Assembly (NCBI GenBank): GCA_030603595.1
Contig: JAUVXL010000011.1
Location: forward strand, 1-34,986
Source of the DNA: Sedimentisphaerales bacterium
GTDB taxonomy: Bacteria > Planctomycetota > Phycisphaerae > Sedimentisphaerales > Anaerobacaceae
DNA length: 34,986 bases
Reading direction: 5' to 3'
Made by a program: the position numbers and the translations under genes. Of this stretch, positions 9,272 through 17,577 are shown in pieces. Position 1 is the stretch's first letter. Each line of letters begins with the position of its first letter. The notes under the pieces are model-generated. The model searched no databases. It was not told where the DNA came from and saw only the letters and a program-made list of their open reading frames with translations.

Positions 9272-10510
9272 TCAACCGACATGTTCCCGTCTGGCCTCGG
9301 CAATAAGGCTTAGCATCTCGTCGGCCTGCGCCTGGATTTGAGGGTCGCAATTCGTCACTCTCGCATTCCACTTGCTGTACTCTCTGTTCAGGTGCCGACG
9401 AGCCGTATCTTCATTCATATCGGATGTAACTCCGAGAACAACCTCGGCATCTTTGACCTGGTGCATATTGACCGGCAGAGTCCTCTCCATCATGCCTCGA
9501 TATACATCCGGGCCAACCTCAAGCCACCCGGCCAGATCGCTAAGAATGCTCAACTCCTCAGGAAAAACAGAGCCTTTTGCCTGAGCCACATGCAGGCACA
9601 GGCCCATAATGTCCTGCAGATCCGCTGCGGAAGCAATTTCGACAAGCTCTCTGCAAATCTCTTGAGTATTGAGCCGGCGCCCCTCGCGGAAAAAGGCAAA
9701 CGTCTTGTTCAGCGCTCTTTCCAGTTTACGCCGGGCCCGATTCGACGCCCCGGACAAACAAATGTTGTTTCTTGCCCAGTCCTTAATCAGGTCAACCTCA
9801 CAGTTGAACATCTTCCCGTCCGAAGCGCTAACGGTAAAAGCCAACGCCACTGCAAGTGTCTTGGAGCGCTGACGGTTCTCCTCGACATCGATGTAGCCGA
9901 ATTCCTTATTATCATAAGTGAAGACGCACTCTCCGCGAGCAAGCTCTTGCGAATCCAGACGAGATACTATCGAAATCTGTAGGAGCAAATCGCGTCTGCC
10001 CCTGCGAGGAAACATGAGCCAGGCGCCTTGCAGCCTGGCGACGCTCATCCAGTCCTGCAGCATGGTGTCCCGCCCGGTAAGCCTCCCGAGATCGGCACTA
10101 TAGCAGAACGCACCGGAATCCTTCTGCCGCCACTGGCTGGCTTTGCCCCAAACCGGCTTGGAATTGTGCGCTGCGCCTGTGATATCCAGCATGGCAATTT
10201 TCAGCGTCGCTTCATCCCTGTCGCCGGGCGAATGAATCATGCCGCAGATTTCCACGGTAAAAACGCCCGCGCACAACGCATCCTCACGGTCCGTCCCAAA
10301 GCGAACGCGACAATTCACCACGCCCATATCGAACTGCGCAGGAGTGTCAGTCGGCGCCTTCGAGTTCACAACGCCAAGGAATGCCGACGGAATGTTCAGG
10401 ATTAAAAATTTCAAACGCCAAATCGCTGCGGATAATTTGAGACGATTTGACAAAATCAGCACCGCAAACAGCAACGCTCCGATTAAGATGACAATGAGAA
10501 CTCCGCCCAT
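9272..10510 (-). CDS. TerB-like protein with degenerate J-like C-terminal domain, membrane anchored
   Basis: 412 residues. An N-terminal membrane segment (about 3-20) is followed by a diverged region (50-210) I cannot assign. At roughly 215-345 is a helical TerB-like domain: SASDGKMFNCEVDLIKDWA, then a second half AQAKGSVFPEELSILSDLA. The last 60 residues (LGVTSDMNEDTARRHLNREY onward) resemble a J-domain fold, but the HPD tripeptide that makes J-proteins stimulate Hsp70 is absent. It follows the Hsp70 gene by 20 bp, as the third gene of the grpE-like/hsp70 set, so it is probably the co-chaperone or client adaptor of that Hsp70. The TerB call is moderately sure; the J-like call is weaker and rests partly on context. 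Confidence 0.7.
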   Translation of the reverse strand: MGGVLIVILIGALLFAVLILSNRLKLSAAIWRLKFLILNIPSAFLGVVNSKAPTDTPAQFDMGVVNCRVRFGTDREDALCAGVFTVEICGMIHSPGDRDEATLKIAMLDITGAAHNSKPVWGKASQWRQKDSGAFCYSADLGRLTGRDTMLQDWMSVARLQGAWLMFPRRGRRDLLLQISIVSRLDSQELARGECVFTYDNKEFGYIDVEENRQRSKTLAVALAFTVSASDGKMFNCEVDLIKDWARNNICLSGASNRARRKLERALNKTFAFFREGRRLNTQEICRELVEIASAADLQDIMGLCLHVAQAKGSVFPEELSILSDLAGWLEVGPDVYRGMMERTLPVNMHQVKDAEVVLGVTSDMNEDTARRHLNREYSKWNARVTNCDPQIQAQADEMLSLIAEARREHVG

Positions 10511-10530
10511 TCACACACCCGCCGAGATCA

Positions 10531-12081
10531 TTATTGCACTTCGAAGGAATCCATCTCGTCGCATCCTTGCCCGCCGTCGCCTTGCGAGAATTCACCCTTT
10601 CGATTAAGGCAAAGATCGACTTCAAGAAGTCTTTCTGATTCAATATCTTCGAATGAACAGTGCATTCTCTGATTCACATCATAGCTGTAAGTAACCTTGA
10701 TTGGACATTCCGCCTCCCTGTCAGAGGGCAATTCCAACCTGTTTGTCGCAATCTTATTCACATATTCGGGTGTCGTATCTTCCCCCTGCGTTACCGTAAC
10801 CTCAACAGCGGACTGGCCCTCGGAGACCGTATAGAATACCTGCGATGCCTCGCAAGGCAACGGCGTATTCTTCTTCAGAATAATGCGATTCTCCACGACG
10901 CGCCGCCCTGTCCTCTTATCGACCGGAGCACAGATCGTGCCGTAGCTGTGATTGCACACATCCACCAGGTGGATATCTTTGAGCCCGCTGGCAATGCCCG
11001 CCGGCACGGCATCCGGGTTCTCTTGCATGGCTGTCAATCCGGCGTGCAGCGCCGCACCCAATGCCACACATTCGTCCACGTTCACTGCAATCTCCGGCTC
11101 GGAGGAAAACATCTTCTTCAAACGCTTCTTAATTGCAGGTATCCGGGTGCTGCCTCCGACCAGCAATACCTTGTCGATCTCATCCGGTTTCAAGCCGGCC
11201 TCCTCCAGCGCAACTTCCACAAGAATGTCCATCCGGGCAAGCAGTGAGGAAATTGCATCCTCAAACATCCGGCGCGTCACTTCAACCCTCGTGCTCCCGG
11301 CCGAGCCGTACAGCATCTTCTTGGCGACACGACGCCGGGAAAGCGTCTTCTTGATGTCCTCCGCCTCGTCCTCATATTTCGCTCTGTCCTCGTCGCAGCT
11401 TATCAACTCGGCGTCGAGCTTGTCATTGTACATCTGCTCGAGTATCTCCAATACCTTGCCGTCAAAGTCCACCCCGCCCAGCGCATGGTCGCCCTGCGAG
11501 CAGATGATATCCATTTGATGCCTCTGGACATTCATGATGGTAACATCGAAAGTGCCGCCGCCGAGGTCATACACTAACACCTTGCCTGAGATTTCATGAG
11601 TGGTCGCATAATAAAGCGCCGCAGCCACAGGCTCATTGACAATTCCGATTACGTTCAGCCCGATTGACGCCCCCGCGGCCATAGTCGCCTTTCTGCGAAT
11701 CTCGTCGAAATGGGCTGGAACAGAAATAACGGCGTCACGAATTTTGCCGTGCTCGGCCGAGCAATCCTGCTTGAGTTTTTTCAGGATCAGTCCGGACAAT
11801 TCCACCGCCGTCCACTCCTTGCCGTCGATCTCTTTGAGATAATCCGCCTGGCCCATCTGCCGTTTTATCCAGCGAACCGACCGTTGAGCGTTCAGATGGC
11901 GCGAATTGATCGCTTCGATCCCAACCCGGATAACATCCGAATTTTCTTCATCAAAGAAAATCGCCGATGGTGTAAGCCTTTCGCCGTCGCAATTTGGAAT
12001 GATTTCGGGTTTACCGATCGTGTTCAGAACAGCCAAGGCCGAGAAAGTCGTTCCAAGGTCTATGCCTACTATACTTGCCAT
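10531..12081 (-). CDS. short Hsp70/DnaK-family chaperone
   Basis: 516 residues, against about 640 for DnaK. The nucleotide-binding domain is intact: phosphate-1 loop GIDLGTT (6-12), phosphate-2 loop YDLGGGTFDV (171-180) and the adenosine motif LLVGGSTRIP (307-315). The interdomain linker region (about 368-380) reads IHLVDVCNHSYG, unlike the DnaK VLLLDVTPLSLG. Only a beta-type substrate domain (380-500) follows; the helical lid is missing and the tail is acidic and Gln/Gly-rich. A strong AGGAG lies 7 bp before the start. It sits between a membrane-anchored GrpE-like gene (58 bp upstream) and a TerB/J-like gene (20 bp downstream), so it is probably a specialised ATP-driven chaperone recruited to the inner membrane, not the housekeeping DnaK. 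Confidence 0.92.
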   Translation of the reverse strand: MASIVGIDLGTTFSALAVLNTIGKPEIIPNCDGERLTPSAIFFDEENSDVIRVGIEAINSRHLNAQRSVRWIKRQMGQADYLKEIDGKEWTAVELSGLILKKLKQDCSAEHGKIRDAVISVPAHFDEIRRKATMAAGASIGLNVIGIVNEPVAAALYYATTHEISGKVLVYDLGGGTFDVTIMNVQRHQMDIICSQGDHALGGVDFDGKVLEILEQMYNDKLDAELISCDEDRAKYEDEAEDIKKTLSRRRVAKKMLYGSAGSTRVEVTRRMFEDAISSLLARMDILVEVALEEAGLKPDEIDKVLLVGGSTRIPAIKKRLKKMFSSEPEIAVNVDECVALGAALHAGLTAMQENPDAVPAGIASGLKDIHLVDVCNHSYGTICAPVDKRTGRRVVENRIILKKNTPLPCEASQVFYTVSEGQSAVEVTVTQGEDTTPEYVNKIATNRLELPSDREAECPIKVTYSYDVNQRMHCSFEDIESERLLEVDLCLNRKGEFSQGDGGQGCDEMDSFEVQ

Positions 12082-12139
12082 TTTCTGCTCCTAATCTCTT
12101 TCGGCCCCCCATATTGGCACATTGGAGCCCTTAATATAC

Positions 12140-13468
12140 TTAGCCAAACAGCTTAACCTGAGCTGCACGGATCACCTTAAAATCACCTTCGTCGATGAAG
12201 TACTGATACCCCGGCCTGACAACCTTCGCTATCCTGCCTGCATTTTCCGCTTCGTCGCAATGCTCTCTTTCTTTTACAGCCTCGGTTGATTTCTCCTGAC
12301 CCCGATAAACTGTATTGACCTCAGGCCTGAATTGCTCAACTCCGCTGGACTCGAGAGCAAAAATCAACTCATCCCTGACCTCCTCCAGATGCCCTGTTTG
12401 ATCGTCTTTGCTCGAAAGCCGTTCGATCCGGCTTTCAAGGTTGTCAATACACCGTATAACGCGCAGGCAGAAAGTCCTGATAATGCTCCAGTCATAGCCG
12501 TCCTGCAGTTTTTCCACGCGTTGCTGCTGGGCAGAGGCATATTCGCGGATTGCGGAGACCTGCTCGGTGAGATCTTCCAAGGCGCCGTTGAGCGGCTTTG
12601 ACTGCTCAACTCCATTCCGCCGAGCGTTGTGCATCCGCCGGAATTCATCCATTTGCTTTTCCAACTCTTTGGCATGGGCTTTCAAGGACGATTCAAGCGT
12701 TGCTGCATCTTCCTGCCGTTGCGTCAAAACCGTCTGGCCGACTCCTTGACCGCCGCCGTGAATCATCTCACTAACGCCTCGATTCTGACTTCTCTTCGAT
12801 GGCTCCTCATGCATCGTTCGTTTCTTCCCGGACATCAGAACGGGAATCTTTTTGCGATCCTTCGGCGACTGCGCCGTCTCCAAAGCCTCGCAATCGGTCT
12901 CGGCGTCAATCCCGGGGCGCCGGGAACATTCGTCATCAGCGACATCGGCCTCAACCGAAGACCCCCTCAGCCGAGAAACCCCTGCAATTAAGAGGCGAGC
13001 CACCCATACTATAAGGCAGCACCCAAAAGTGGTTCCGCCGATCGATGTGCATACAACAGAACCGGTCAGGACAAACTCGCTGAGTTCTTGGCGTTCTATG
13101 TGCTTGCGCACTTCGTCTTCCCAATTCGCACCGTAGAGAACGTCGGCAAAAGGATTTGCATCGAGTTCGCCTGCCGCCAGTCTGTCCAGGTCGGCGTTGA
13201 GCCTTTCCTGCTGCTCGGCTCGCAGTTGTTCTTCTGTTTTCGCCTGGCCGTACCCGTTAACTTGCAGCGGCATTGCGGCACGCTCTTGCGGCGGCAGCTT
13301 CAACCACTCATCGTAGCGCTTGAGATACTCATCCGGCTCTGAACCGTACTTCATCTTGCACGAAGCCACTCTGCGACGTTCGTTCCTTCTATCGACTTGA
13401 ACCCAGACGAGCACGGCACTACCCATTACCAGCAAGACGATACCCAAAATGGCGAGTTTCTTGAGCAT
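12140..13468 (-). CDS. membrane-anchored GrpE-like nucleotide exchange factor
   Basis: 442 residues from the ATG at 13468. The frame is open up to 13618, but that extension looks non-coding and would begin at the predicted transcription start, so MLKKLAILGIVLLVMGSAVL is the better N-terminus. Transmembrane segments lie at about 4-24 and 134-164, with a charged 110-residue loop between them. A basic, low-complexity linker follows, then a coiled coil (250-325) and a GrpE-type head (325-442) ending in the family's closing pattern VVRPGYQYF..GDFKVIRAAQVKLF. GrpE releases ADP from Hsp70; here the exchange factor would be fixed to the membrane and hold the adjacent Hsp70 there. The GrpE assignment rests on the coil-plus-head pattern, the C-terminal motif and the Hsp70 neighbour. 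Confidence 0.8.
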   Translation of the reverse strand: MLKKLAILGIVLLVMGSAVLVWVQVDRRNERRRVASCKMKYGSEPDEYLKRYDEWLKLPPQERAAMPLQVNGYGQAKTEEQLRAEQQERLNADLDRLAAGELDANPFADVLYGANWEDEVRKHIERQELSEFVLTGSVVCTSIGGTTFGCCLIVWVARLLIAGVSRLRGSSVEADVADDECSRRPGIDAETDCEALETAQSPKDRKKIPVLMSGKKRTMHEEPSKRSQNRGVSEMIHGGGQGVGQTVLTQRQEDAATLESSLKAHAKELEKQMDEFRRMHNARRNGVEQSKPLNGALEDLTEQVSAIREYASAQQQRVEKLQDGYDWSIIRTFCLRVIRCIDNLESRIERLSSKDDQTGHLEEVRDELIFALESSGVEQFRPEVNTVYRGQEKSTEAVKEREHCDEAENAGRIAKVVRPGYQYFIDEGDFKVIRAAQVKLFG

Positions 13469-13621
13469 ATTCTCAAATCTAAAATTTTCGGCAGTCGGCG
13501 GCAAATCGCCTCTGCCCGTATGGCCCGAAGCATTTGGCCACAACGTCGGCGCGCGATGCGAGACCGCTATACCACAACCACTTGCGGGCAGAACAAAGAA
13601 GTCCGTGAAAACCGTCAAATA

Positions 13622-13649
13622 AACTATAAGAATAATTCGGCTCTAATCA
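13622..13649 (-). promoter_or_regulatory. sigma-70-like promoter of the grpE-like/hsp70/terB operon
   Basis: On the minus strand, TTGATT (13644-13649), a 16-bp spacer, then TATAGT (13622-13627). Transcription would begin near 13615, leaving a leader of about 145 nt before the start at 13468. This supports the shorter GrpE-like start and makes the chaperone genes a unit separate from the sigma/anti-sigma pair upstream. Confidence 0.5.
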
Positions 13650-13660
13650 AATCGGAGGTA

Positions 13661-13683
13661 ACTGAGAAACAGCAACTTTCTCA
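13661..13683 (-). terminator. hairpin after the anti-sigma gene
   Basis: CTGAGAAA and TTTCTCAG form a perfect 8-bp stem around a 7-nt loop, about 85 bp beyond the anti-sigma stop. There is no T-run after it, so it may be an attenuating hairpin and not a full intrinsic terminator. A second small palindrome (ACGCG-ATAA-CGCGT) lies at about 13690-13703. Confidence 0.35.
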
Positions 13684-13766
13684 GTATCTAACGCGATAAC
13701 GCGTGAAGCGAAGACGTGAATCGGCCGCAAAACCGTTATTATCGGAGTTGATAGATGCGCAGACAA

Positions 13767-14333
13767 TCAGGCTGTGAAAATGTCGTTCGTCAGGTCCTCG
13801 CCGACCTGACTGGCATAGTATTGCTTCACCGCTTTTTCCCCCTCGGATTGGAGCCTATCCGCAGAGGAGAAGACGCCGACCTTCATAAGCAACAGAATAA
13901 CAATGCAAGCAGCTATATTTGCAAGCGAATGCCCATACTTGCCCCACCTCTCAAGCAGTCCCGGCGCCGGAAGTGCTGTTTTGAGCTTCCGCGCCTTCGG
14001 GGCCTGACGAAGACTGTGTTTGAGCACGCCGATCGCCTGAGCATTCGCGCGCATCAAAAGATCGTTCTTGTGAGGTTGGGCCTTAATAGCGGACAACGCA
14101 AGGCTGACCCTGCCAACAGCAGCGAGCCGTCGCGTGCACCTCGGGCATTCGGCAATATGCTTCTGGACCCAGTTCGCCTCAAGCCCAAATCGACTGTTCA
14201 CTGACTTGTACAGCCACCTTCTGATTCGCTTGCATTTATTCGGGTCTGCGCCTAAGTTGTTTCCAGCGCCGGAAGGCGTCCCTTGCGGGACGTTGGACCC
14301 CTTGATTTTGCTTATAATTCTCATGGTCTTCAT
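13767..14333 (-). CDS. zinc-binding anti-sigma factor (ZAS type)
   Basis: 188 residues. The N-terminal half carries the HxxxCxxC signature of zinc-associated anti-sigma domains (H59, C63, C66; HIAECPRC). A single membrane segment follows at about 138-155 (LANIAACIVILLLMKVGV), then a short C-terminal tail that would lie outside the cytoplasm. Its start overlaps the stop of the upstream ECF sigma gene by 4 bp (ATGA), the usual sign of translational coupling between a sigma factor and its inhibitor. By family logic the cytoplasmic zinc domain sequesters the sigma factor until a signal from the envelope releases it. The sensor tail is only about 30 residues, so the signal is probably passed by another protein or by proteolysis. 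Confidence 0.82.
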   Translation of the reverse strand: MKTMRIISKIKGSNVPQGTPSGAGNNLGADPNKCKRIRRWLYKSVNSRFGLEANWVQKHIAECPRCTRRLAAVGRVSLALSAIKAQPHKNDLLMRANAQAIGVLKHSLRQAPKARKLKTALPAPGLLERWGKYGHSLANIAACIVILLLMKVGVFSSADRLQSEGEKAVKQYYASQVGEDLTNDIFTA

Positions 14334-14890
14334 TCTCTTTCTTTACCCATCCACACAGCCAACAACTGGATCGCCTTGCACCTGTAAACCCTCGCCGTCG
14401 CAGGTGTAATACCCAGCATTTGGCCTATTTGCGCATACGATAGCTCCGCCAAATCGCGTAACATAACAACGTCTCTTAGATGTTCGGGCAGTTGAGCCAT
14501 GCAGCACCGCAAAGTCTCCACGAGGAATTTCGAGTCAAGCTGCTTCTCCGGCGAATCAACCCTTCTCTGCACGCCGGCTACCCTCGACAGCCTCTTCTTT
14601 TCAGCAATCTTGCGCCTCAACACCGTAATCGCTATGTTGCTCGCAGTGCGAAAGATGTAGGCCTTGACGTGCTCGGGCTTGCGACCGGCCTGGTAATGGG
14701 CAAGCTGCAGAAACGTGTTCTGATAGGCATCGCAGACATCTTGGTCGTTGCCCAGTATTCGCCAGAGCATCGTAACCAGATCCTGCCCATGGCGAGACAT
14801 TGCCGAAAGAATCCACCGCTGGCTCTGAACGACCGTCCAAGGCACGACGAAGTCAAAAAGCAACTCGCTACTGATGGCTTTGCCAAACAT
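14330..14890 (-). CDS. ECF RNA polymerase sigma factor
   Basis: 186 residues. Region sigma-2 spans about 35-98, with the core-binding and -10-reading helices in DQDVCDAYQNTFLQLAHYQ and VKAYIFRTASNIAITVLRRK. Region sigma-4 spans about 125-182, with the helix-turn-helix SYAQIGQMLGITPATARVYR. Sigma-1 and sigma-3 are absent, as expected for an ECF factor. It is followed, with a 4-bp overlap, by an anti-sigma gene. Its own upstream region carries an ECF-type promoter that is repeated in front of the divergent gspE operon, so autoregulation and control of the pseudopilus genes is the natural reading. The ribosome site is weak; the first 30 residues are not conserved-looking, so the start is less certain than the fold. 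Confidence 0.93.
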   Translation of the reverse strand: MFGKAISSELLFDFVVPWTVVQSQRWILSAMSRHGQDLVTMLWRILGNDQDVCDAYQNTFLQLAHYQAGRKPEHVKAYIFRTASNIAITVLRRKIAEKKRLSRVAGVQRRVDSPEKQLDSKFLVETLRCCMAQLPEHLRDVVMLRDLAELSYAQIGQMLGITPATARVYRCKAIQLLAVWMGKERE

Positions 14891-14928
14891 AAACGCCCAA
14901 TTCGATAATGAATCAGATTACTCTACAT

Positions 14929-14958
14929 CTAAGACGCAGAGCCTAACATTATGTTATC
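14929..14958 (-). promoter_or_regulatory. ECF-type promoter reading into the sigma factor gene
   Basis: On the minus strand, GATAACAT (14951-14958), 11 bp, then CTGCGTCTTAG (14929-14939). Taken as GATAAC and CGTC, the spacing is 16 bp. AAC in the -35 and CGTC in the -10 are hallmarks of promoters read by ECF sigma factors. The same two blocks occur on the plus strand in front of gspE. A palindrome, TAACAT-T-ATGTTA (14944-14956), overlaps the -35. Confidence 0.65.
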
Positions 14959-14998
14959 ACAAAAGTCGCCCTATGTTCGGAAAATTCCGCCTTTTCTG

Positions 14999-15029
14999 GA
15001 TAACATCCCCCGATACCGCTGCGTCTTAG
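14999..15029 (+). promoter_or_regulatory. ECF-type promoter reading into the pseudopilus operon
   Basis: GATAACAT (14999-15006), 12 bp, then CTGCGTCTTAG (15019-15029). Read as GATAAC-17 bp-CGTC, it matches block for block the promoter of the divergent sigma gene. Transcription would start near 15033, about 20 nt before the gspE ATG, with AAGAGG (15040-15045) as ribosome site. The two promoters face away from each other; another inverted repeat (CGGAA-AA-TTCCG, 14978-14989) lies between them. Confidence 0.65.
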
Positions 15030-15053
15030 CTATGCAAACAAGAGGCCCGGACA

Positions 15054-16256
15054 ATGAATCCGGCAGTATTCGGACCCGATATTATGGCTGTAAGTCAAGA
15101 CAGGAAACAACCTTATGAAGAAAAGGCCAATGCCGGAGATGTCGTATCTTTGGTAACCGACCTGCTCGCCGCGGCCGTCAAATCGGCCGCCAGCGACATT
15201 CATTTCGAGCCGACCGAATCCGAATTGATAGTGAAATTCCGCCTCGACGGCGTCCTAAACCCCATCGAAACACTCCCTAAATCACTCTCAGACAACGTAA
15301 TCGCCAGGTTGAAGGTGCTGGGAGGGCTTTTGACCTATCGCAACGATATACCGCAGGAAGGCAGAATTCTAATCAGAAACGCCGAAAACGAGGCGGTGAT
15401 GGATCAGAGGCTCGCGGTCTTCCCCACAATCCACGGCCAGAGAGCCGTAGTACGCCTCTTCTATAAGAACAAAGAGTTGATGGACCTCGACCAATTAGGC
15501 TTTGCAGACCACATTTTTGAGAATCTCAGACGATTCGCCGCCAAAAGCGAAGGCGTTTTGCTCCTCACAGGCCCCGCAGGCAGCGGAAAAAGCACCACAA
15601 TGGCCGCTGTCCTCCGCCATATTCTGAAGAAGTTTCCCGGAAAAAGCATCGTTACCCTCGAAGACCCCGTGGAAATAAGGATCGACGGCGCTACTCAGGT
15701 CCAGATCACGCCGCACGGCGAATTAACATACCCAACTGCCCTGCGATCCCTGCTCAGGCAGGACCCCCAGGTCCTGATGATTGGCGAGATCCGCGACGCC
15801 GAGACCGCAAAGATAGCTATCGAAGCAGGCCTCACCGGTCATCTCCTTATGAGCACGATGCACAGCGGCACACCCGCCGGAGCATTTCTGCGACTTTTGG
15901 AAATGGGTATCGAGCCCTACCAGGTAACATCGAGCATCTCCGCGGTCCTAAACCAGAGACTTGTCCGTAAGCTCTGCTCCAAATGCAAGCAAAAGAACAA
16001 AGAATCAGGCCTCTGCGAGGCAACCGGCTGCGACGACTGCTTCAACACAGGCTACAAAGGCAGAGTCCTGATAGCCGAGATGGTCCAATTAGACGGGCAA
16101 CTGCGTGAAGGCATCCTCGCCAAAGCCGACGCCGACCAACTCGAAGCAATACTCACCGAGAAAGGCCATACCAACATCCTCGAAGACGGCCGACGCCTTC
16201 TCGAACAGGGAATCACCTCACAAGAGGAACTAAACAAGGTCTGTGGAATAGTCTGA
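15054..16256 (+). CDS. gspE: GspE/PulE-family secretion ATPase
   Basis: 400 residues; the hexameric motor that drives pseudopilus assembly at the inner membrane. Visible: Walker A GPAGSGKST (173-181), Asp box TLEDPVE (201-207), Walker B LMIGEIRD (241-248), His box TGHLLMSTMH (261-270), and the zinc-binding tetracysteine C308, C311, C326, C329. The N2 region (28-150, with SAASDIHFEP) is present, but the long N1 domain that docks on GspL in full type II systems is missing, in line with the absence of a gspL gene. First gene of the ECF-controlled operon. The gap to gspF is 111 bp and holds a repeated hairpin. GspE, not PilB, is chosen from the neighbouring minor pseudopilins; PilB-like use cannot be excluded. 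Confidence 0.92.
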   Translation: MNPAVFGPDIMAVSQDRKQPYEEKANAGDVVSLVTDLLAAAVKSAASDIHFEPTESELIVKFRLDGVLNPIETLPKSLSDNVIARLKVLGGLLTYRNDIPQEGRILIRNAENEAVMDQRLAVFPTIHGQRAVVRLFYKNKELMDLDQLGFADHIFENLRRFAAKSEGVLLLTGPAGSGKSTTMAAVLRHILKKFPGKSIVTLEDPVEIRIDGATQVQITPHGELTYPTALRSLLRQDPQVLMIGEIRDAETAKIAIEAGLTGHLLMSTMHSGTPAGAFLRLLEMGIEPYQVTSSISAVLNQRLVRKLCSKCKQKNKESGLCEATGCDDCFNTGYKGRVLIAEMVQLDGQLREGILAKADADQLEAILTEKGHTNILEDGRRLLEQGITSQEELNKVCGIV

Positions 16257-16261
16257 ATCTA

Positions 16262-16289
16262 TATTTAGCCTGCGGTTTTACCGCAGGTT
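16262..16289. repeat. 28-bp hairpin repeat, copy 1
   Basis: A palindrome, CCTGCGGT-TTT-ACCGCAGG (16269-16287), inside a 28-bp block that is identical to 21883-21910. It lies six bases after the gspE stop and is followed by TTT, so it could pause or attenuate transcription between gspE and gspF. Confidence 0.8.
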
Positions 16290-16367
16290 TTGGCCTATGA
16301 AATCAAAGTCAACACTGAGAAACAAAAAACTTCAGTCCATGTTCTCCGCAACAATAAGGAACATAAA

Positions 16368-17567
16368 ATGGCGACATTTCAATACAACGCATTGACCTCG
16401 GCCGGCAGGCTGATGAAGGGCACAATCGAGGCAGGAACGCAGCAAGAGGCCTCGGAAACCCTCGAACAGATGCAGCTCAGCGTAAACTCCGTTGAAACAG
16501 CCAAGCCCCGGAAGCTCAAAACCGCCATCGGAAGAAACGAATTCCTGCTCTTCAACCAGCAACTCGCCTCGATAACCAAGGCCGGAATACCGCTCGAAAG
16601 AGGCCTCCGAGAGCTTGCCGCCGACGTCACATCGAGGTCCATGAGAAAGCTCATCGACGATATAGCCGGAGAACTCGAAGCGGGAGTGAGCATCGAGCAG
16701 GCCTTCGAACAAAGACAAAAACGCTTTCCGCCTCTCTATGGCCGAATACTCGAAGCAGGAGTCGAAACAGGAAGATTGAGCGAAATGCTCACAAGCCTCA
16801 ACAGGCACCTCGAACTCGCCAATCAAACCAGAAGAATAATCGCCGAAGCTATGGGCTACCCCGCGGTCATCCTCGCCCTGGCTGCAACCGTAATAACGGG
16901 CGTTTTCGTATTCATCATACCCCAATTCGGAGAAATACTCGCAGAGATGACAGGGGGAGCCCAACTGCCCGGCTTGACTCGACTTTTCCTGCAAATGGCT
17001 GGCAACGTCGTGCCCTTCTGGACCGCCGTCGCCCTTTTCATCGCTGCGATACTCCTGCTCTTTGCCACGTGTTCGTCGTTTGCGGCCGGGCGCAGATTGA
17101 AAGAGGCGCTGTTCATGAGAATCCCCGTCATAGGCAGAGTCTATCATAGCAGCGTACTAAGCAGAATGGCCGAGGCAATGGCGATGATGGTCGCCGCAGG
17201 ATGCGATATGCCCGCCTGCTTGAGACTGTCGGCAGGCTCGACCGGAAGCGAGAGGCTGATACTCGAGAGCGAAATGCTCGCCCGGCAGGTCGAGCAGGGA
17301 GCTAACATCCTCGAGGCCGGACAGTTCTGCAGAGTGATTCCCAGGCTCTTCTTGTATTCAATCCAGTTGGGCAGCCAGAGAAACGAGCTGCAGGACAATC
17401 TCTACAGCCTCGGCCAGATGTATGCCGAGCAGGCAAGATTCGGCCAGGCAAGACTCCAGGCCGTTCTGATGCCCACAATGATTATCGCCGTCGGAGGAGT
17501 TATAGCCCTCTGCATCCTCTCTCTGTTCCTTCCGATGATAAAAATTGTAAACTCGATGAGTGGATAA
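16368..17567 (+). CDS. gspF: GspF-family inner-membrane platform protein
   Basis: 399 residues from ATG 16368, which has AAGGA 8 bp upstream; the open frame extends back to a TTG at 16290, but MATFQYNALTSAGRLMKGTI is the classic GspF opening. Two tandem T2SSF domains: the first about 65-190 (LFNQQLASITKAGIPLERGL), the second about 255-385 (MRIPVIGRVYHSSVLSRMAE). Membrane segments follow each domain (about 165-188, 220-243, 365-390). GspF is the polytopic inner-membrane base that couples the GspE ATPase to pilin insertion. Its stop lies 10 bp before the start of a second, enlarged GspF-like gene. Confidence 0.92.
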   Translation: MATFQYNALTSAGRLMKGTIEAGTQQEASETLEQMQLSVNSVETAKPRKLKTAIGRNEFLLFNQQLASITKAGIPLERGLRELAADVTSRSMRKLIDDIAGELEAGVSIEQAFEQRQKRFPPLYGRILEAGVETGRLSEMLTSLNRHLELANQTRRIIAEAMGYPAVILALAATVITGVFVFIIPQFGEILAEMTGGAQLPGLTRLFLQMAGNVVPFWTAVALFIAAILLLFATCSSFAAGRRLKEALFMRIPVIGRVYHSSVLSRMAEAMAMMVAAGCDMPACLRLSAGSTGSERLILESEMLARQVEQGANILEAGQFCRVIPRLFLYSIQLGSQRNELQDNLYSLGQMYAEQARFGQARLQAVLMPTMIIAVGGVIALCILSLFLPMIKIVNSMSG

Positions 17568-17577
17568 GGAAGCAGCT

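Noticed and set aside
13469-13618. 50-residue N-terminal extension of the GrpE-like protein
   Set aside because: It would begin at the predicted transcription start, lacks conservation-like features and precedes a perfectly good membrane-anchor start at 13468.
16290-16367. Upstream TTG start for gspF
   Set aside because: It begins inside the repeated hairpin; the ATG at 16368 has AAGGA at good spacing and gives the family's usual N-terminus.
16332-17147. 271-codon minus-strand reading frame
   Set aside because: Antisense to gspF; no motif and no upstream signal.
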